A program made the translations under genes and the position numbers. Under the pieces are notes generated by a model. It was not told where the DNA came from, did not search any database, and saw only the letters and a list, made by a program, of their open reading frames with translations. A stretch of DNA of 31,088 nucleotides. It comes from Trichothermofontia sp964536415 (lineage in GTDB: Bacteria; Cyanobacteriota; Cyanobacteriia; B231). Below are positions 9,012 through 16,862 of the stretch, piece after piece (the stretch's first letter is position 1; each line of letters begins with the position of its first letter). The DNA lies in contig CAZHXN010000051.1 in NCBI GenBank assembly GCA_964536415.1, positions 1 through 31,088 of the forward strand, read 5' to 3'.

Positions 9012-10076
9012 ATGACCACTCCCCTCGTCACCCGTAACGCTCCCCTCCGCACGATCGTCCAAACCGCGATCGCCTTCCTCACCAGTGACACTGCCCTCTA
9101 CGTGGGCAAGCGCCTCCTGCAAGCCCTGTTCACCCTGCTCCTGGCGTCGGCCCTCAGCTTTTTTATCATTCAACTGGCTCCCGGCGATTATGTAGACACC
9201 CTGCGCCAAAACCCCCAGATCTCCCAGGCCCGTCTCGAAGACTTACAACGCCAATTTGGCCTCGATCGTCCTTGGCCGGAGCAATATGGCCGCTGGCTGT
9301 GGCAAATTATCCGCTATGGCAACTTTGGTGAAAGTTTTGTCTATGAGCGATCGGTGGCCTCGTTACTCTGGGAACGGATGGGCGCAACCCTACTGTTGGC
9401 CGTGTCTTCATTGATTGTGACCTGGGCGATTGCGATTCCCCTGGGGATTATTGGTGCCGTGAAACAGGATCAATGGGTCGATCGTAGCCTCCGGGTTCTG
9501 AGTTACCTGGGGCAAGGTTTACCCAGCTTTGTCACCGCCCTGTTGTTGCTCGTCCTGGCTCAAAATACCTCGCCCCTGCTCCCCGTGGGGGATATGACCA
9601 GCACCTTTCATGACGATCTGTCGCCCCTAGGAAAAGTGTTGGATATTGGCTGGCACATGATTTTACCCACGATCGCCTTGAGCATCACCAGCTTTGCGGG
9701 CCTCCAGCGCATCACCCGTGGGGAACTCCTGGATGTGCTGCGCCAAGATTATATTCAAACGGCACGGGCCAAGGGCTTACCAGAACACCGGGTCATCTAC
9801 GGCCATGCCCTGCGCAATGCCATTAATCCCCTGATTACCCTACTGGGGTTTGAGTTTGCTAGCCTCTTGAGCGGGGCCTTTATTACGGAATACTTTTTCA
9901 ACTGGCCCGGTCTCGGTCGGTTGATTCTACAAGCCGTCTTCAACCAAGATGTTTATCTGGTGATGGCCAGTCTGATGATGGGGGCGGTGATGTTGATCGT
10001 GGGTAACCTGTTGGCCGATCTACTGCTACGGGCCGTTGATCCACGCATCCAGTTCACTCAAGAGGCCCCGCGTTAA
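9012..10076 (+). CDS. ABC transporter permease, DppB/OppB type
   Basis: A 354-residue inner-membrane permease of the peptide/nickel (DppB-like) class. After a cytoplasmic leader, helix 1 is followed by the typical FFIIQLAPGDYVDTLRQNP. The large periplasmic loop holds QFGLDRPWPEQYGRWL and YGNFGESFVY, family landmarks. The coupling loop that docks on the ATPase is the EAA region TARAKGLPEHRVIYGHALRN. Near the C-terminus ITEYFFNWPGLGRL is also typical. It probably imports peptides or another small solute together with a DppC-like permease, a binding protein and ATPases. None of these is next to it: an IS remnant occupies the downstream DNA, where a partner gene would often lie. About 230 bp with no recognisable gene separate the stop from the IS remnant. 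Confidence 0.9.
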   Translation: MTTPLVTRNAPLRTIVQTAIAFLTSDTALYVGKRLLQALFTLLLASALSFFIIQLAPGDYVDTLRQNPQISQARLEDLQRQFGLDRPWPEQYGRWLWQIIRYGNFGESFVYERSVASLLWERMGATLLLAVSSLIVTWAIAIPLGIIGAVKQDQWVDRSLRVLSYLGQGLPSFVTALLLLVLAQNTSPLLPVGDMTSTFHDDLSPLGKVLDIGWHMILPTIALSITSFAGLQRITRGELLDVLRQDYIQTARAKGLPEHRVIYGHALRNAINPLITLLGFEFASLLSGAFITEYFFNWPGLGRLILQAVFNQDVYLVMASLMMGAVMLIVGNLLADLLLRAVDPRIQFTQEAPR

Positions 10077-10350
10077 CCCTCAAAAGGCAAAATGAAAATA
10101 CTACGAATGCCCCAGCCGGTCAGATCTTGTTACGAGTTAACCCTATAGTTGTGTGAGATCTTGTCCAGAAGGGTCAATGCCGTCCATAGCTTGTCATTTA
10201 CTAAGAAAAGTAAATATATCGCGCTTAAACTCATCCATGCAGGGCGTCAGAATTGCAGCTTGAGACAGATTTGATATAGTAGGATATCAGAAGGTTAGCC
10301 TCCAACTTTATCATGATCTGTAATACTTCCTTGTACTGAGTAAATTAGGT

Positions 10351-10370
10351 AAAGCCTGTAAAAGCCTGTA
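10351..10370. repeat. AAAGCCTGTA x2 tandem duplication (IS4 remnant, 3' end)
   Basis: Two exact adjacent 10-bp copies. Reducing them to one gives the reading KLRYLQALPNLLS in the transposase frame. Confidence 0.9.
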
Positions 10371-10389
10371 AATATCGGAGCTTATCTAA

Positions 10390-10407
10390 TACTTTGTTTA
10401 CTTTGTT
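10390..10407. repeat. TACTTTGTT x2 in-frame tandem duplication (IS4 remnant)
   Basis: Two exact adjacent 9-bp copies produce NKVNKV in the transposase frame where a single NKV is expected before LDKLRYLQ. Confidence 0.85.
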
Positions 10408-10499
10408 GCCAAACTCTTTCGGAATTTTTACCAATTGCAAAATCATATAAGCTACCCAAGCACGCATAAATCTGTATCTCAATCCCGTTCGCATTCTTA

Positions 10500-10515
10500 G
10501 TAATTAGGTAATTAG
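10500..10515. repeat. GTAATTAG x2 frame-breaking tandem duplication (IS4 remnant)
   Basis: Two exact adjacent 8-bp copies. Removing one restores KLDRLITKNANGIEIQIYAC across the break. Confidence 0.9.
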
Positions 10516-10656
10516 TCGATCTAGTTTCAGATGCATCTTTAAAAATTTCCAAAATAATTCTATCTGACAATGCAAACGGTAAAATTCCCTAATCTCGTCA
10601 TTGGAAATCGTATTTTCTCCCTCTGCCGGTAGATTCGTTGCCAAGCGATATTCTGT

Positions 10657-10678
10657 TCGTGATTCTATCGTGATTCTA
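10657..10678. repeat. TCGTGATTCTA x2 frame-breaking tandem duplication (IS4 remnant)
   Basis: Two exact adjacent 11-bp copies introduce a stop after FCDLESR. Removing one restores FCDLESRTEYRLATNLP. Confidence 0.9.
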
Positions 10679-10909
10679 AATCACAAAAGACGACAACCCG
10701 TGCCTCAACTTGCTCCTTACCCGTACCCATCAAAAACTTGCCATCCTCTAGCATCTTCAGACTAACATTATTCTTGATCCTAACGATAAAGTACCGATTT
10801 GCTCGCTTCAGTAAATCGCGAATCCGAGCTAGGCTAAAAAAGCCCCGATCCATCACCCCGACACCATTATCGGGCACAGCATCGAGCGTTTCATCCCCAT
10901 ATTTACAGT

Positions 10910-10941
10910 CATGACCTTGACCAAACATGACCTTGACCAAA
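10910..10941. repeat. 16-bp x2 frame-breaking tandem duplication (IS4 remnant)
   Basis: Two exact adjacent copies of CATGACCTTGACCAAA. Removing one joins the two transposase halves as VIHFGQGHDCKYGDE. Confidence 0.9.
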
Positions 10942-11392
10942 GTGGATGACAATACCCCCTGGCGCGTTTGTCATTAAATCTAAACCACTAAACAACGTTA
11001 ACTGGTGAATACTCTGCACCCAGAGCAACTTGCTCGTCAAACTAACAATCGTTGAATCTAGAGGAAATAAAGTCAGCTTCGCCGCCTCAGTCTTATGCTT
11101 TTTGTGGAGTTCCTGCTTCAGTGCCAAAAAGCGATCATAAAGTATCCGGGGATCACGATTCTTACTGGCTTTAGAAAAAGTAGAAACCTTGACCTTGATG
11201 CCACGAACATTTAAGCGATTGAAGACGCTCCTCATGCTGGTTTGACTCTGATCGAGAACAAAGGAGAGCCAAATATAAACAAATAGAAAGCTGTTGAGGA
11301 CGGGGATAGTCATCCATGGCGAGGTGGCCCAAGTGCTTTTTGACGATCTCAGGAAAATTTGATATTATGATACTAACATTATTTTCTTGTTT

Positions 11393-11428
11393 ATAGCCTC
11401 TAGTTTACATGATTAGGGGCTATTTTTT
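11393..11428 (+). terminator. Rho-independent-type hairpin with T tract
   Basis: ATAGCCTCTA and TAGGGGCTAT form a 10-bp stem with one T-G wobble and an 11-nt loop, followed directly by a run of five T. It faces the plus strand, 80 bp beyond the 5' side of the transposase remnant. It could end plus-strand transcripts entering from the permease side, or be the anti-read-through hairpin of the old element. Confidence 0.55.
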
Positions 11429-11612
11429 AAACATATTTGCTATCATTCAACGCTTATGGGAGTAACCATAAGTCCGAAGCTGACTTAGTGTGGTTTAGCC
11501 CGGTAGTTAGCCTGGTTCCGATGATGGATGCTTTAGGCATTGGTGGCTCGCGAGAGACCCCGTTGAGTAGACTCGTCAGCATACCTGCTCTTTCTCAGGA
11601 AGGGAGTATCGA

Positions 11613-12323
11613 TCAGGATGATCGTCGGCTAAAACAGCGAAAGTAGAGAGATTGACTCAGTTCTTTGATCGGAAAGATGAGATAGGTTATCGGGTTAATC
11701 GTCACAATAATATTGCGCACATTCCATTGGGCTAAGATCACGATCGCCCGTGCAACCCATGCGGCTGACATGATCCCATAGGGATTTAACGGACTCTTAA
11801 ACGGACCAAGAATTAATTTGCGAATCACACAGGGCGAATCGAGGCGTTGGAGGGTAATTAAATCGCCAAGTGTCCGCTTGGAGAGTTCATAGAGGGGACT
11901 AAAGGCCGGACTAACTTCTGCTTCTGAGGTATTGATCCAGAGTTCCTTCGGTGGGCAATCTGTAGCAGCCCGATCGCAATCAACCCCGACCAACTCTAAA
12001 AATAAATTCCCTAATCGAAACGCCGAAAACGTATTGACTTCATAAGATTTTTGGATAGCGGCCACCGAGCGATCACCATAGACATTTACCCCATGATTAA
12101 TGATTAAAATATCCACCCTTTGCAAATGGGTACGCAGGGCATGTTCCTGCCCCACCTCCCAGGTGAGGACCTCAGTCCCAGGGAGAAACTCAGCATTGGC
12201 ATGGGTCGTTAGGGCAATGATCTTTGCACCCGCTTGGGCGAGAACTGCGATCAAAGCTTGCCCCAGGGTGCCAGATGCTCCCGTAATAGCAATGACCTTA
12301 TTTTGGAACGATGATTTAATCAC
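11613..12323 (-). CDS. short-chain dehydrogenase/reductase (SDR)
   Basis: A 236-residue Rossmann-fold oxidoreductase. The cofactor loop is ITGASGTLGQAL (TGxxGxxG type, NAD(P)-binding), the NHG motif is IINHGVNVYG, the serine region is WINTSEAEVS and the catalytic pair is YELSK. The C-terminal part, IIVTINPITYLIFPIKELSQ, resembles the SDR half of the cyanobacterial 'bifunctional sterol desaturase/SDR' proteins. No desaturase half is encoded upstream: the 130 bp before the ATG hold only intergenic sequence. This is therefore either a stand-alone SDR or a truncated bifunctional gene. The substrate is unknown; the similarity hints at a hydrophobic or lipid substrate. It lies downstream of the J-domain gene on the same strand but is separated from it by 132 bp, so cotranscription is uncertain. 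Confidence 0.8.
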   Translation of the reverse strand: MIKSSFQNKVIAITGASGTLGQALIAVLAQAGAKIIALTTHANAEFLPGTEVLTWEVGQEHALRTHLQRVDILIINHGVNVYGDRSVAAIQKSYEVNTFSAFRLGNLFLELVGVDCDRAATDCPPKELWINTSEAEVSPAFSPLYELSKRTLGDLITLQRLDSPCVIRKLILGPFKSPLNPYGIMSAAWVARAIVILAQWNVRNIIVTINPITYLIFPIKELSQSLYFRCFSRRSS

Positions 12324-12455
12324 AGGGATTTATCTACAAAAACGCCAGAGTACCCAGGCAGCAAAGCACCCAAAGATCTTAGTGAATCTTAGTGCTCGTA
12401 GTGTCTTGGTGGTTCACTGTCAAGCCTATCCCGTCAACCAACATTCCGTCCAGCA

Positions 12456-13028
12456 CTAATGAAAGACCTGTTCTAATTTATGCAAATCTCGCTGGACTTC
12501 GATCGCTAGAGACCGATTATGAGGATCAACCCGCAACGCTTTTTGTAGATAGACCCTAGCCTTATCAAACTGGTGTTCTTTAATCAAATAGCGCCCCCAG
12601 CGTTGATAGACGATCGCCTGCCATTGGCGCACCTCCATATCCTGGGAAAGCCGCTGTGCCAACCCCTCCACCAGTGCAATTGCTCGCGGAAAGCGTTGTT
12701 GCTTGAGTAACACCTGAAGTTGTTGATAGGCAGACTGTTTCAATTGTTGTTCCACCGCACTCAGGGGGCGTCCCCCGCCAACCGTTGCCGTCCCCTCTGC
12801 CGTTTGTCGCGGTGAGCTTGGCGACACATCCCCCTCAGCCATCGGAATAGCCTTCATCAGCACCTTATAGGCTTCCGTAATCCGCAGAAACACCTCATGG
12901 GCCTGCTGATCGCCAGGATTGGCATCTGGGTGATATTGCCGTGCCAATCGCCGATAGGACGCCTTCACATCCGCCGCCGCCGCGCCCGATCGTAACCCTA
13001 ATACCCGGTAGCAATCAGCAAGATTCAT
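12456..13028 (-). CDS. J-domain protein with C-terminal TPR-like repeats
   Basis: A 190-residue co-chaperone-type protein. The N-terminal J domain (about 1-65) begins NLADCYRVLGL and carries the obligatory HPD tripeptide (H33-P34-D35), which stimulates the ATPase of an Hsp70/DnaK partner. A Pro/Ser/Thr-rich linker (about 65-90) follows. The C-terminus (about 95-185) is helical with TPR-like features, such as VYQRWGRYLIKEHQFDKARV and YLQKALRVDPHNRSLAIEVQ. There is no Gly/Phe region or zinc domain, so it is a class III (DnaJ-like) protein rather than a general DnaJ. It probably tethers DnaK to a particular client or complex. Its place upstream of the SDR and downstream of a lipid operon does not reveal the client. 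Confidence 0.85.
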   Translation of the reverse strand: MNLADCYRVLGLRSGAAAADVKASYRRLARQYHPDANPGDQQAHEVFLRITEAYKVLMKAIPMAEGDVSPSSPRQTAEGTATVGGGRPLSAVEQQLKQSAYQQLQVLLKQQRFPRAIALVEGLAQRLSQDMEVRQWQAIVYQRWGRYLIKEHQFDKARVYLQKALRVDPHNRSLAIEVQRDLHKLEQVFH

Positions 13029-13478
13029 GACTGTTCATAGGGGAAATGCACGGAAATCCGCTCAAAAATCCGCCATCATCCCAGTGCTTCGCCGGGACTG
13101 TCAGTACAGCGTAACATCTACCCGACAACATTCCCGTATGCGTTGACACCCTGGACCATGCCCTCAACTATGCGGGCAAATTGCGCTAGCGTCAACCCGC
13201 ACAGGGAGTACATCAGCCAATAGCCCCTGCCTTTGGCCGGTACTCGATCCCGATCAATCGGCTTGCAGCCGTGGTCACCAATGGAAGGGAGGATAGCCCG
13301 CTTATGCAGCGTCCCTAGACTAACCATTGCGGGTCAGAGACCAGTTGGTTAGCAAGGGAAGGGAAGATAGTTCACTTATATAGCACATAATTAATTATGA
13401 AACTTTTGTTGTGCTGGCTCTAGCCTGAAACGACTAAAGTCGTTACTACTAACGTCGCGAAATGTTACGGTTATGGTA
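13029..13478. other. 450-bp intergenic region, no convincing gene
   Basis: It separates the J-domain gene from the methyltransferase gene on the same strand. It holds one palindromic interspersed repeat (13421-13446) and a minus-strand open frame at 13118-13327 that resembles no family I know. Otherwise I see nothing. Confidence 0.5.
13421..13446. repeat. interspersed palindromic repeat, intact copy
   Basis: TAGCCTGAAACGACTAAAGT continues into CGTTAC. Its core AACGACT-AA-AGTCGTT is a perfect 7-bp stem with a 2-nt loop. A degraded relative lies at 27092-27117. Elements of this look are common between cyanobacterial genes. Confidence 0.65.
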
Positions 13479-14354
13479 CTAACTCAACTTCTCCGCTGTA
13501 ACCACCCCAAAGATCCCTGTGGGTTCCCTGTAAATGCGAAAATTTTGGAAGCCTGCGGCCTCGGCCCACTGTTGAGTTTGTTCCCACGGGCGTAGCCGCA
13601 TGGCCCACGCTTTGCCCGTATGGGCGGGTAGGGTGCGGGCAATTAATTCCACTTGGGGATGATCGGGTTGAATGGTAAAAATCAGGGTTCCAGGGCTGGC
13701 CAGCCGTTGATATAGTTGCTGGAAATGGCGCTGGATTAACGCATCATCCGGTAAAATTTCGTGCAAACCTGAAACAACAATCACATTGGGGGCTGGTTGC
13801 ACGCGATCGAGGTCAGCATCACTAAACGCATCGGCCTGCTCTACTACAGCATGGACACCCAGTTCAGCAGCCAGTTGGCGTGTTTTCTCCACATTTTCTA
13901 ACTTATAATCCCGCAAAATAGCTGTTACTGTCCCTGCTGGGAAGTGTTGCAAAACCTCCAAATCATAGCGACCACCGCCACAGGCAACATCGAGCAAAAC
14001 ACAGGGAGTCTCGTGCTGCTGGTAAGTTGCCAATGCTTGATGAAGAATACGTTTCAATAGCTGGCCCCGGAGGCGGATACCTTGCCAGCCTTGAGCACTG
14101 AGATAGATGCGATCGACCATCTTACCCACAGGGGTAATGCCACTAGGTTGGTTGCGATAAACATACTCCAGCATCACACCCGAATCAAAGCCATACCGAA
14201 ACCCCAATCGGATGCCATTCGACAGTTGACCGACGGTTTTTAAGCCAAGACGCAAGAAATGGTAATACCAACCCTTAGGATGCCAAAGAGGCAAGGGTTT
14301 ACGCAACATTTCATAGCTAGGAGCCAGAGATTTGACAGAAGATTGATGTCGCAT
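13479..14354 (-). CDS. class I SAM-dependent methyltransferase of the lipid operon
   Basis: A 291-residue protein with a Rossmann-type SAM-binding core. Motif I is LLDVACGGGRYDLEVL, an acidic region follows with VVEQADAFSDADL, and VIVVSGLHEILPDD is the post-motif strand. The N-terminal about 95 residues (WHPKGWYYHFLRLGLKTVG) form an extra, partly amphipathic domain. I chose ATG 14354, 21 codons inside the longest frame, because GAGGTGA precedes it at good spacing. Related methyltransferases, sometimes fused to alpha/beta hydrolases, occur with PlsC, CdsA and CDP-alcohol phosphotransferase genes in other bacteria, which is the arrangement here. Methylation of a lipid headgroup or precursor is an inference. 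The gene is the last of the cluster and is separated from the acyltransferase by 266 bp, so it may have its own promoter. Confidence 0.8.
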   Translation of the reverse strand: MRHQSSVKSLAPSYEMLRKPLPLWHPKGWYYHFLRLGLKTVGQLSNGIRLGFRYGFDSGVMLEYVYRNQPSGITPVGKMVDRIYLSAQGWQGIRLRGQLLKRILHQALATYQQHETPCVLLDVACGGGRYDLEVLQHFPAGTVTAILRDYKLENVEKTRQLAAELGVHAVVEQADAFSDADLDRVQPAPNVIVVSGLHEILPDDALIQRHFQQLYQRLASPGTLIFTIQPDHPQVELIARTLPAHTGKAWAMRLRPWEQTQQWAEAAGFQNFRIYREPTGIFGVVTAEKLS

Positions 14355-14561
14355 AGTCACCTCGGAGAAAGTTTTAGGGTTTGGGTAGGGGTAGATGAGA
14401 GCATTGCAGTTTGACAACAGGTAGCGCCCATCCTACAACGCCTCCTTCGGGGTGAAGGGAAGCCAGATTTCCAAGTTCCTCACCCTTCCTGGTCAGGAGA
14501 TTTAGACTGGGGGTAAAAAGGGAGGATGAACCCGATTCAGGCTTAGCCAGGATTGTCTTTA

Positions 14562-14585
14562 CAAGCCAGGAATCAAGCCAGGAAT
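14562..14585. repeat. CAAGCCAGGAAT x2 tandem duplication
   Basis: Two exact adjacent 12-bp copies in the intergenic space between the methyltransferase and acyltransferase genes. Confidence 0.9.
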
Positions 14586-14620
14586 GAACGAAAACCTGCC
14601 TTTACAGAATTGTGAATGGT

Positions 14621-15286
14621 TCAACAGGTAGCCAGGGTAGAGATACGATCGCTCAACTGTTCCAGGAAAGCCTGTTTTCCCCCATTCCAATAGAGACATT
14701 CACCAATCGTCACCTGACATAAAAAAGGAACCAAGAGGGGGTCTCCCTTAGGGAGAGCTTTGCCCAGTCCCTTGAGATGGATGGGAATAATCGGTACATT
14801 GGGATGGTGTTTTGCCAGGTGAGCAATGCCACTTTTGAAATTACTGATAACTTCGGGTTCGCCTCTGCTACCTTCCGGGTAGAGGATCAAAATATGGTTT
14901 TGCGCTAGGGCTGCGCTACAGGTTTTAAGAAAGGCTCGCTGAACACACAGTTTCTGATGAGCATCTGCTCCTAGCACTTCACGGGTTACGGGAATAATCT
15001 CAAAAATATGGCGTGCAATCCAGGCTAGACAACGATTTTGGTGTAGGAAATAAGCTTCATCTGCCACGGGGTGGATTTGAGAGAGTTTGCTTAATGGGAA
15101 AAGAGACATGAGGACTAGGGTGTCCAGATGACTATTATGGTTAGCGACTAAAATGGCTGGCCCAGCACGTGGTAAATGGTGACGATCGCGAATGTGTAAT
15201 CCTAGAATCCACCAGACTAGGGGCCTCACTAGGAGAAGAAAAACGAGTACTTTGAGCATCGAATACCCTGTCCGCTTCATAGCCAT
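14621..15286 (-). CDS. PlsC-type acyltransferase (second of the lipid operon)
   Basis: A 221-residue glycerolipid acyltransferase. The catalytic HX4D motif is ANHNSHLD (H50, D55). LYPEGSRGEPEVISNFKSGI (E138) is the substrate-binding PEG motif, followed by VPIIPIHLKGLGKALP. A hydrophobic N-terminal helix (about 10-30) would anchor it to the membrane. The expected reaction is transfer of an acyl chain to a lysophosphatidate-like acceptor. Its start overlaps the end of the cytidylyltransferase gene by 10 bp, indicating translational coupling. It differs clearly from the acyltransferase at the head of the operon, so the two probably act on different positions or acceptors. Both could not be replaced by one another on sequence alone. 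Confidence 0.85.
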   Translation of the reverse strand: MAMKRTGYSMLKVLVFLLLVRPLVWWILGLHIRDRHHLPRAGPAILVANHNSHLDTLVLMSLFPLSKLSQIHPVADEAYFLHQNRCLAWIARHIFEIIPVTREVLGADAHQKLCVQRAFLKTCSAALAQNHILILYPEGSRGEPEVISNFKSGIAHLAKHHPNVPIIPIHLKGLGKALPKGDPLLVPFLCQVTIGECLYWNGGKQAFLEQLSDRISTLATC

Positions 15287-16230
15287 TGCCCTCGATAATA
15301 GAAATAGACAGTGAAGTGGAAGAAGAGGGGGGCCGTATAGGTGAGACTATCAATGCGGTCTAAAATTCCGCCATGACCAGGTAACAGGGTACCACTGTCT
15401 TTAATGCCTAAATCCCGTTTCAGAGCCGAAACCGTTACATCACCGATAAACCCCGTTAAGCTCAAGAGCAGCCCTAAACAGGTGGCATGGAGGTAACTAA
15501 AAGGAGTCAGCCAGGGTGCAAGGCCGATCGCTAACATCGTTGTCGTCAAGATACCCCCCAATAACCCTTCAACGGTTTTCCCTGGACTGACCTTGGGGAT
15601 GACCGCATAACGACCGAATGACTTACCAAAAATGAATTGGGCAATATCATTGACTTCGGTTAAGACCACGAGATAAAGGAGGAGTCCCACACCGCCCACT
15701 GCCGTCTGCGCGATGGGTTCTAACCGCAGAAGATAGGGCAGATGACTAAGGGTATACACGGTGAGCATTAACCCCCATTGCAGTGTGCCGATCGCTTGTA
15801 AAAATCCCTGGGTTTCACCAATCAAGACCATGCGCATGGGCAGGAACAAAAACATATAAATCGGGATAAAAATTAGAAACATCCCATACCACCCGATGTA
15901 AACCCAAAAGTATTGAAGGCAAATGGCCAGATAAGCCCAAATGAGCACGTGGCGATCGGCCTGACGAGTCGGGATGAGAGAAAGGTATTCCTTCAGCGCG
16001 AGAAAACTTAGGATACCGAAAAAAACGAGCGAGGCCGTCCGATTCAGCAGCAAGGCCAGGGTGAAGACCGGAATGATGATCCCCCACGATCGCATCCGGT
16101 TTTTTAATTCTGTCCAGTCTTTTTCGGGTTGATAGGCGGCAAGGCCATAGACCGTGACTGTGGCCATGATCAACAGGCTGTAAATAGCCGCTAAGGTATA
16201 AAGCACCGGCAGTGGCAGGGTTACGAACAT
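15277..16230 (-). CDS. phosphatidate cytidylyltransferase (CdsA family)
   Basis: A 317-residue integral membrane protein with about eight hydrophobic helices. It has the CdsA signature near the C-terminus: GFIGDVTVSALKRDLGIKDS, followed by GHGGILDRIDSLTY. The second part holds the Asp residues that bind metal and CTP. NDIAQFIFGKSFGRYAVIPK and VSPGKTVEGLLGG are further family landmarks. The enzyme activates phosphatidate with CTP to CDP-diacylglycerol, the substrate of the CDP-alcohol phosphatidyltransferase encoded immediately upstream. The two genes overlap by 10 bp (16221-16230), as do this gene and the following acyltransferase, so the three are tightly coupled. A second CdsA presumably exists elsewhere for bulk lipids. 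It might use an unusual phosphatidate analogue. Confidence 0.88.
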   Translation of the reverse strand: MFVTLPLPVLYTLAAIYSLLIMATVTVYGLAAYQPEKDWTELKNRMRSWGIIIPVFTLALLLNRTASLVFFGILSFLALKEYLSLIPTRQADRHVLIWAYLAICLQYFWVYIGWYGMFLIFIPIYMFLFLPMRMVLIGETQGFLQAIGTLQWGLMLTVYTLSHLPYLLRLEPIAQTAVGGVGLLLYLVVLTEVNDIAQFIFGKSFGRYAVIPKVSPGKTVEGLLGGILTTTMLAIGLAPWLTPFSYLHATCLGLLLSLTGFIGDVTVSALKRDLGIKDSGTLLPGHGGILDRIDSLTYTAPLFFHFTVYFYYRGQWL

Positions 16231-16835
16231 GGGGAAACCTCCTGGAGGATCACCTGTACGCGATTAAAAATGGTCCACACCTGCAAACTCACTACCCCGA
16301 ACCACACTCCCCCTAGCCAAGCCCCCGGTTCCAGGCCCAACCCTAAGGCCACGGCGATCAGACCAAACACTAAGGCTCGATCGCTTTTCCCCAGCGGACC
16401 GGCATAGCTGCGCGACTGACCCATTGCCCAGGCTAAGACACCGGCCATTTCGGTAATGATCGCCAGCACCACGACCCCGACAACCCAGGGAGCCGGCATC
16501 CCCGGTATTCGGGCAAAGGGCAAATATAAGGCGGTGTCTGCGACTACATCTCCCAGTTCATTGAGCACGGCCCCCAAGGGGGTCGCCCGGTCATACTCCC
16601 GCGCTAACATCCCATCGATCGCATTCAGGGCCATCCGCCCCGCAAAAATCACCGGCAACGCTAACAAGAGGGTCGGCGATTGGGGAAAAGCCGCGATCGC
16701 AAGTCCCGTCACACCGGATAAAATCAGGGCCGTGACGGTGACCTCGTTGGGGGAAATGTGCCCCTGGGCTAACTGATGCACCAGAGGCCGAAGTACTCTC
16801 TGGAAAGCCGGTTTGATTTGATACAGCGTTATCAT
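16221..16835 (-). CDS. CDP-alcohol phosphatidyltransferase with altered Asp motif
   Basis: A 204-residue membrane enzyme that would replace CMP on CDP-diacylglycerol by an alcohol headgroup. The family motif is recognisable as NAIDGMLARE, eight residues, then GAVLNELGD. Compared with the standard D-x2-DG-x2-AR-x8-G-x3-D-x3-D, positions one and three are Asn (N71, N92), while D74 and D96 remain. In characterised members these residues hold two metal ions and the catalytic base. The Asn variant may define a subfamily tied to this operon type. The gene lies 27 bp after the first acyltransferase and overlaps the cytidylyltransferase by 10 bp. The headgroup acceptor is unknown: glycerol phosphate, inositol phosphate or another polyol phosphate are all possible. 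Confidence 0.85.
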   Translation of the reverse strand: MITLYQIKPAFQRVLRPLVHQLAQGHISPNEVTVTALILSGVTGLAIAAFPQSPTLLLALPVIFAGRMALNAIDGMLAREYDRATPLGAVLNELGDVVADTALYLPFARIPGMPAPWVVGVVVLAIITEMAGVLAWAMGQSRSYAGPLGKSDRALVFGLIAVALGLGLEPGAWLGGVWFGVVSLQVWTIFNRVQVILQEVSPCS

Positions 16836-16862
16836 GGGTTTGACTGGAAAGGGGTTGAAGCA

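Larger units (their letters stand above)
10311..11313 (-). pseudogene. decayed IS4-family transposase
   Basis: A DDE transposase on the minus strand, split into fragments that rejoin when small duplications are reduced to single copies. Seen in order: LDQSQTSMRSVFNRLN; first Asp in FPLDSTIVSLTSKLLW; HFGQGHDCKYGDETLDAVP; second Asp in GVGVMDRGFFS; RIKNNVSL; VVFCDLESRTEYRLATNL; the YR-E region as EFYRLHCQIELFWKFLKMHL; LITKNANGIEIQIYACL; and LVKIPKEFGNKV. The order and spacing agree with cyanobacterial IS4-type transposases. RLHCQ replaces the usual R.RWQ, so substitutions have also accumulated. The restored frame would stop at 10311-10313, earlier than I expect for the family. I could not find terminal inverted repeats or a target duplication. 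The protein is certainly inactive. Confidence 0.85.

Noticed and set aside
11437..11646. 69-codon plus-strand open frame
   Set aside because: No family resemblance or ribosome-binding site; it overlaps the SDR gene 3' end.
12376..12394. ATCTTAGTG repeated at a 10-bp period
   Set aside because: Nine of ten positions match; likely a duplication with later change or part of a common intergenic phrase, not decisive.
13118..13327. 69-codon minus-strand open frame in the intergenic region
   Set aside because: No recognisable motif, no good start signal; could be a gene relic but cannot be supported.
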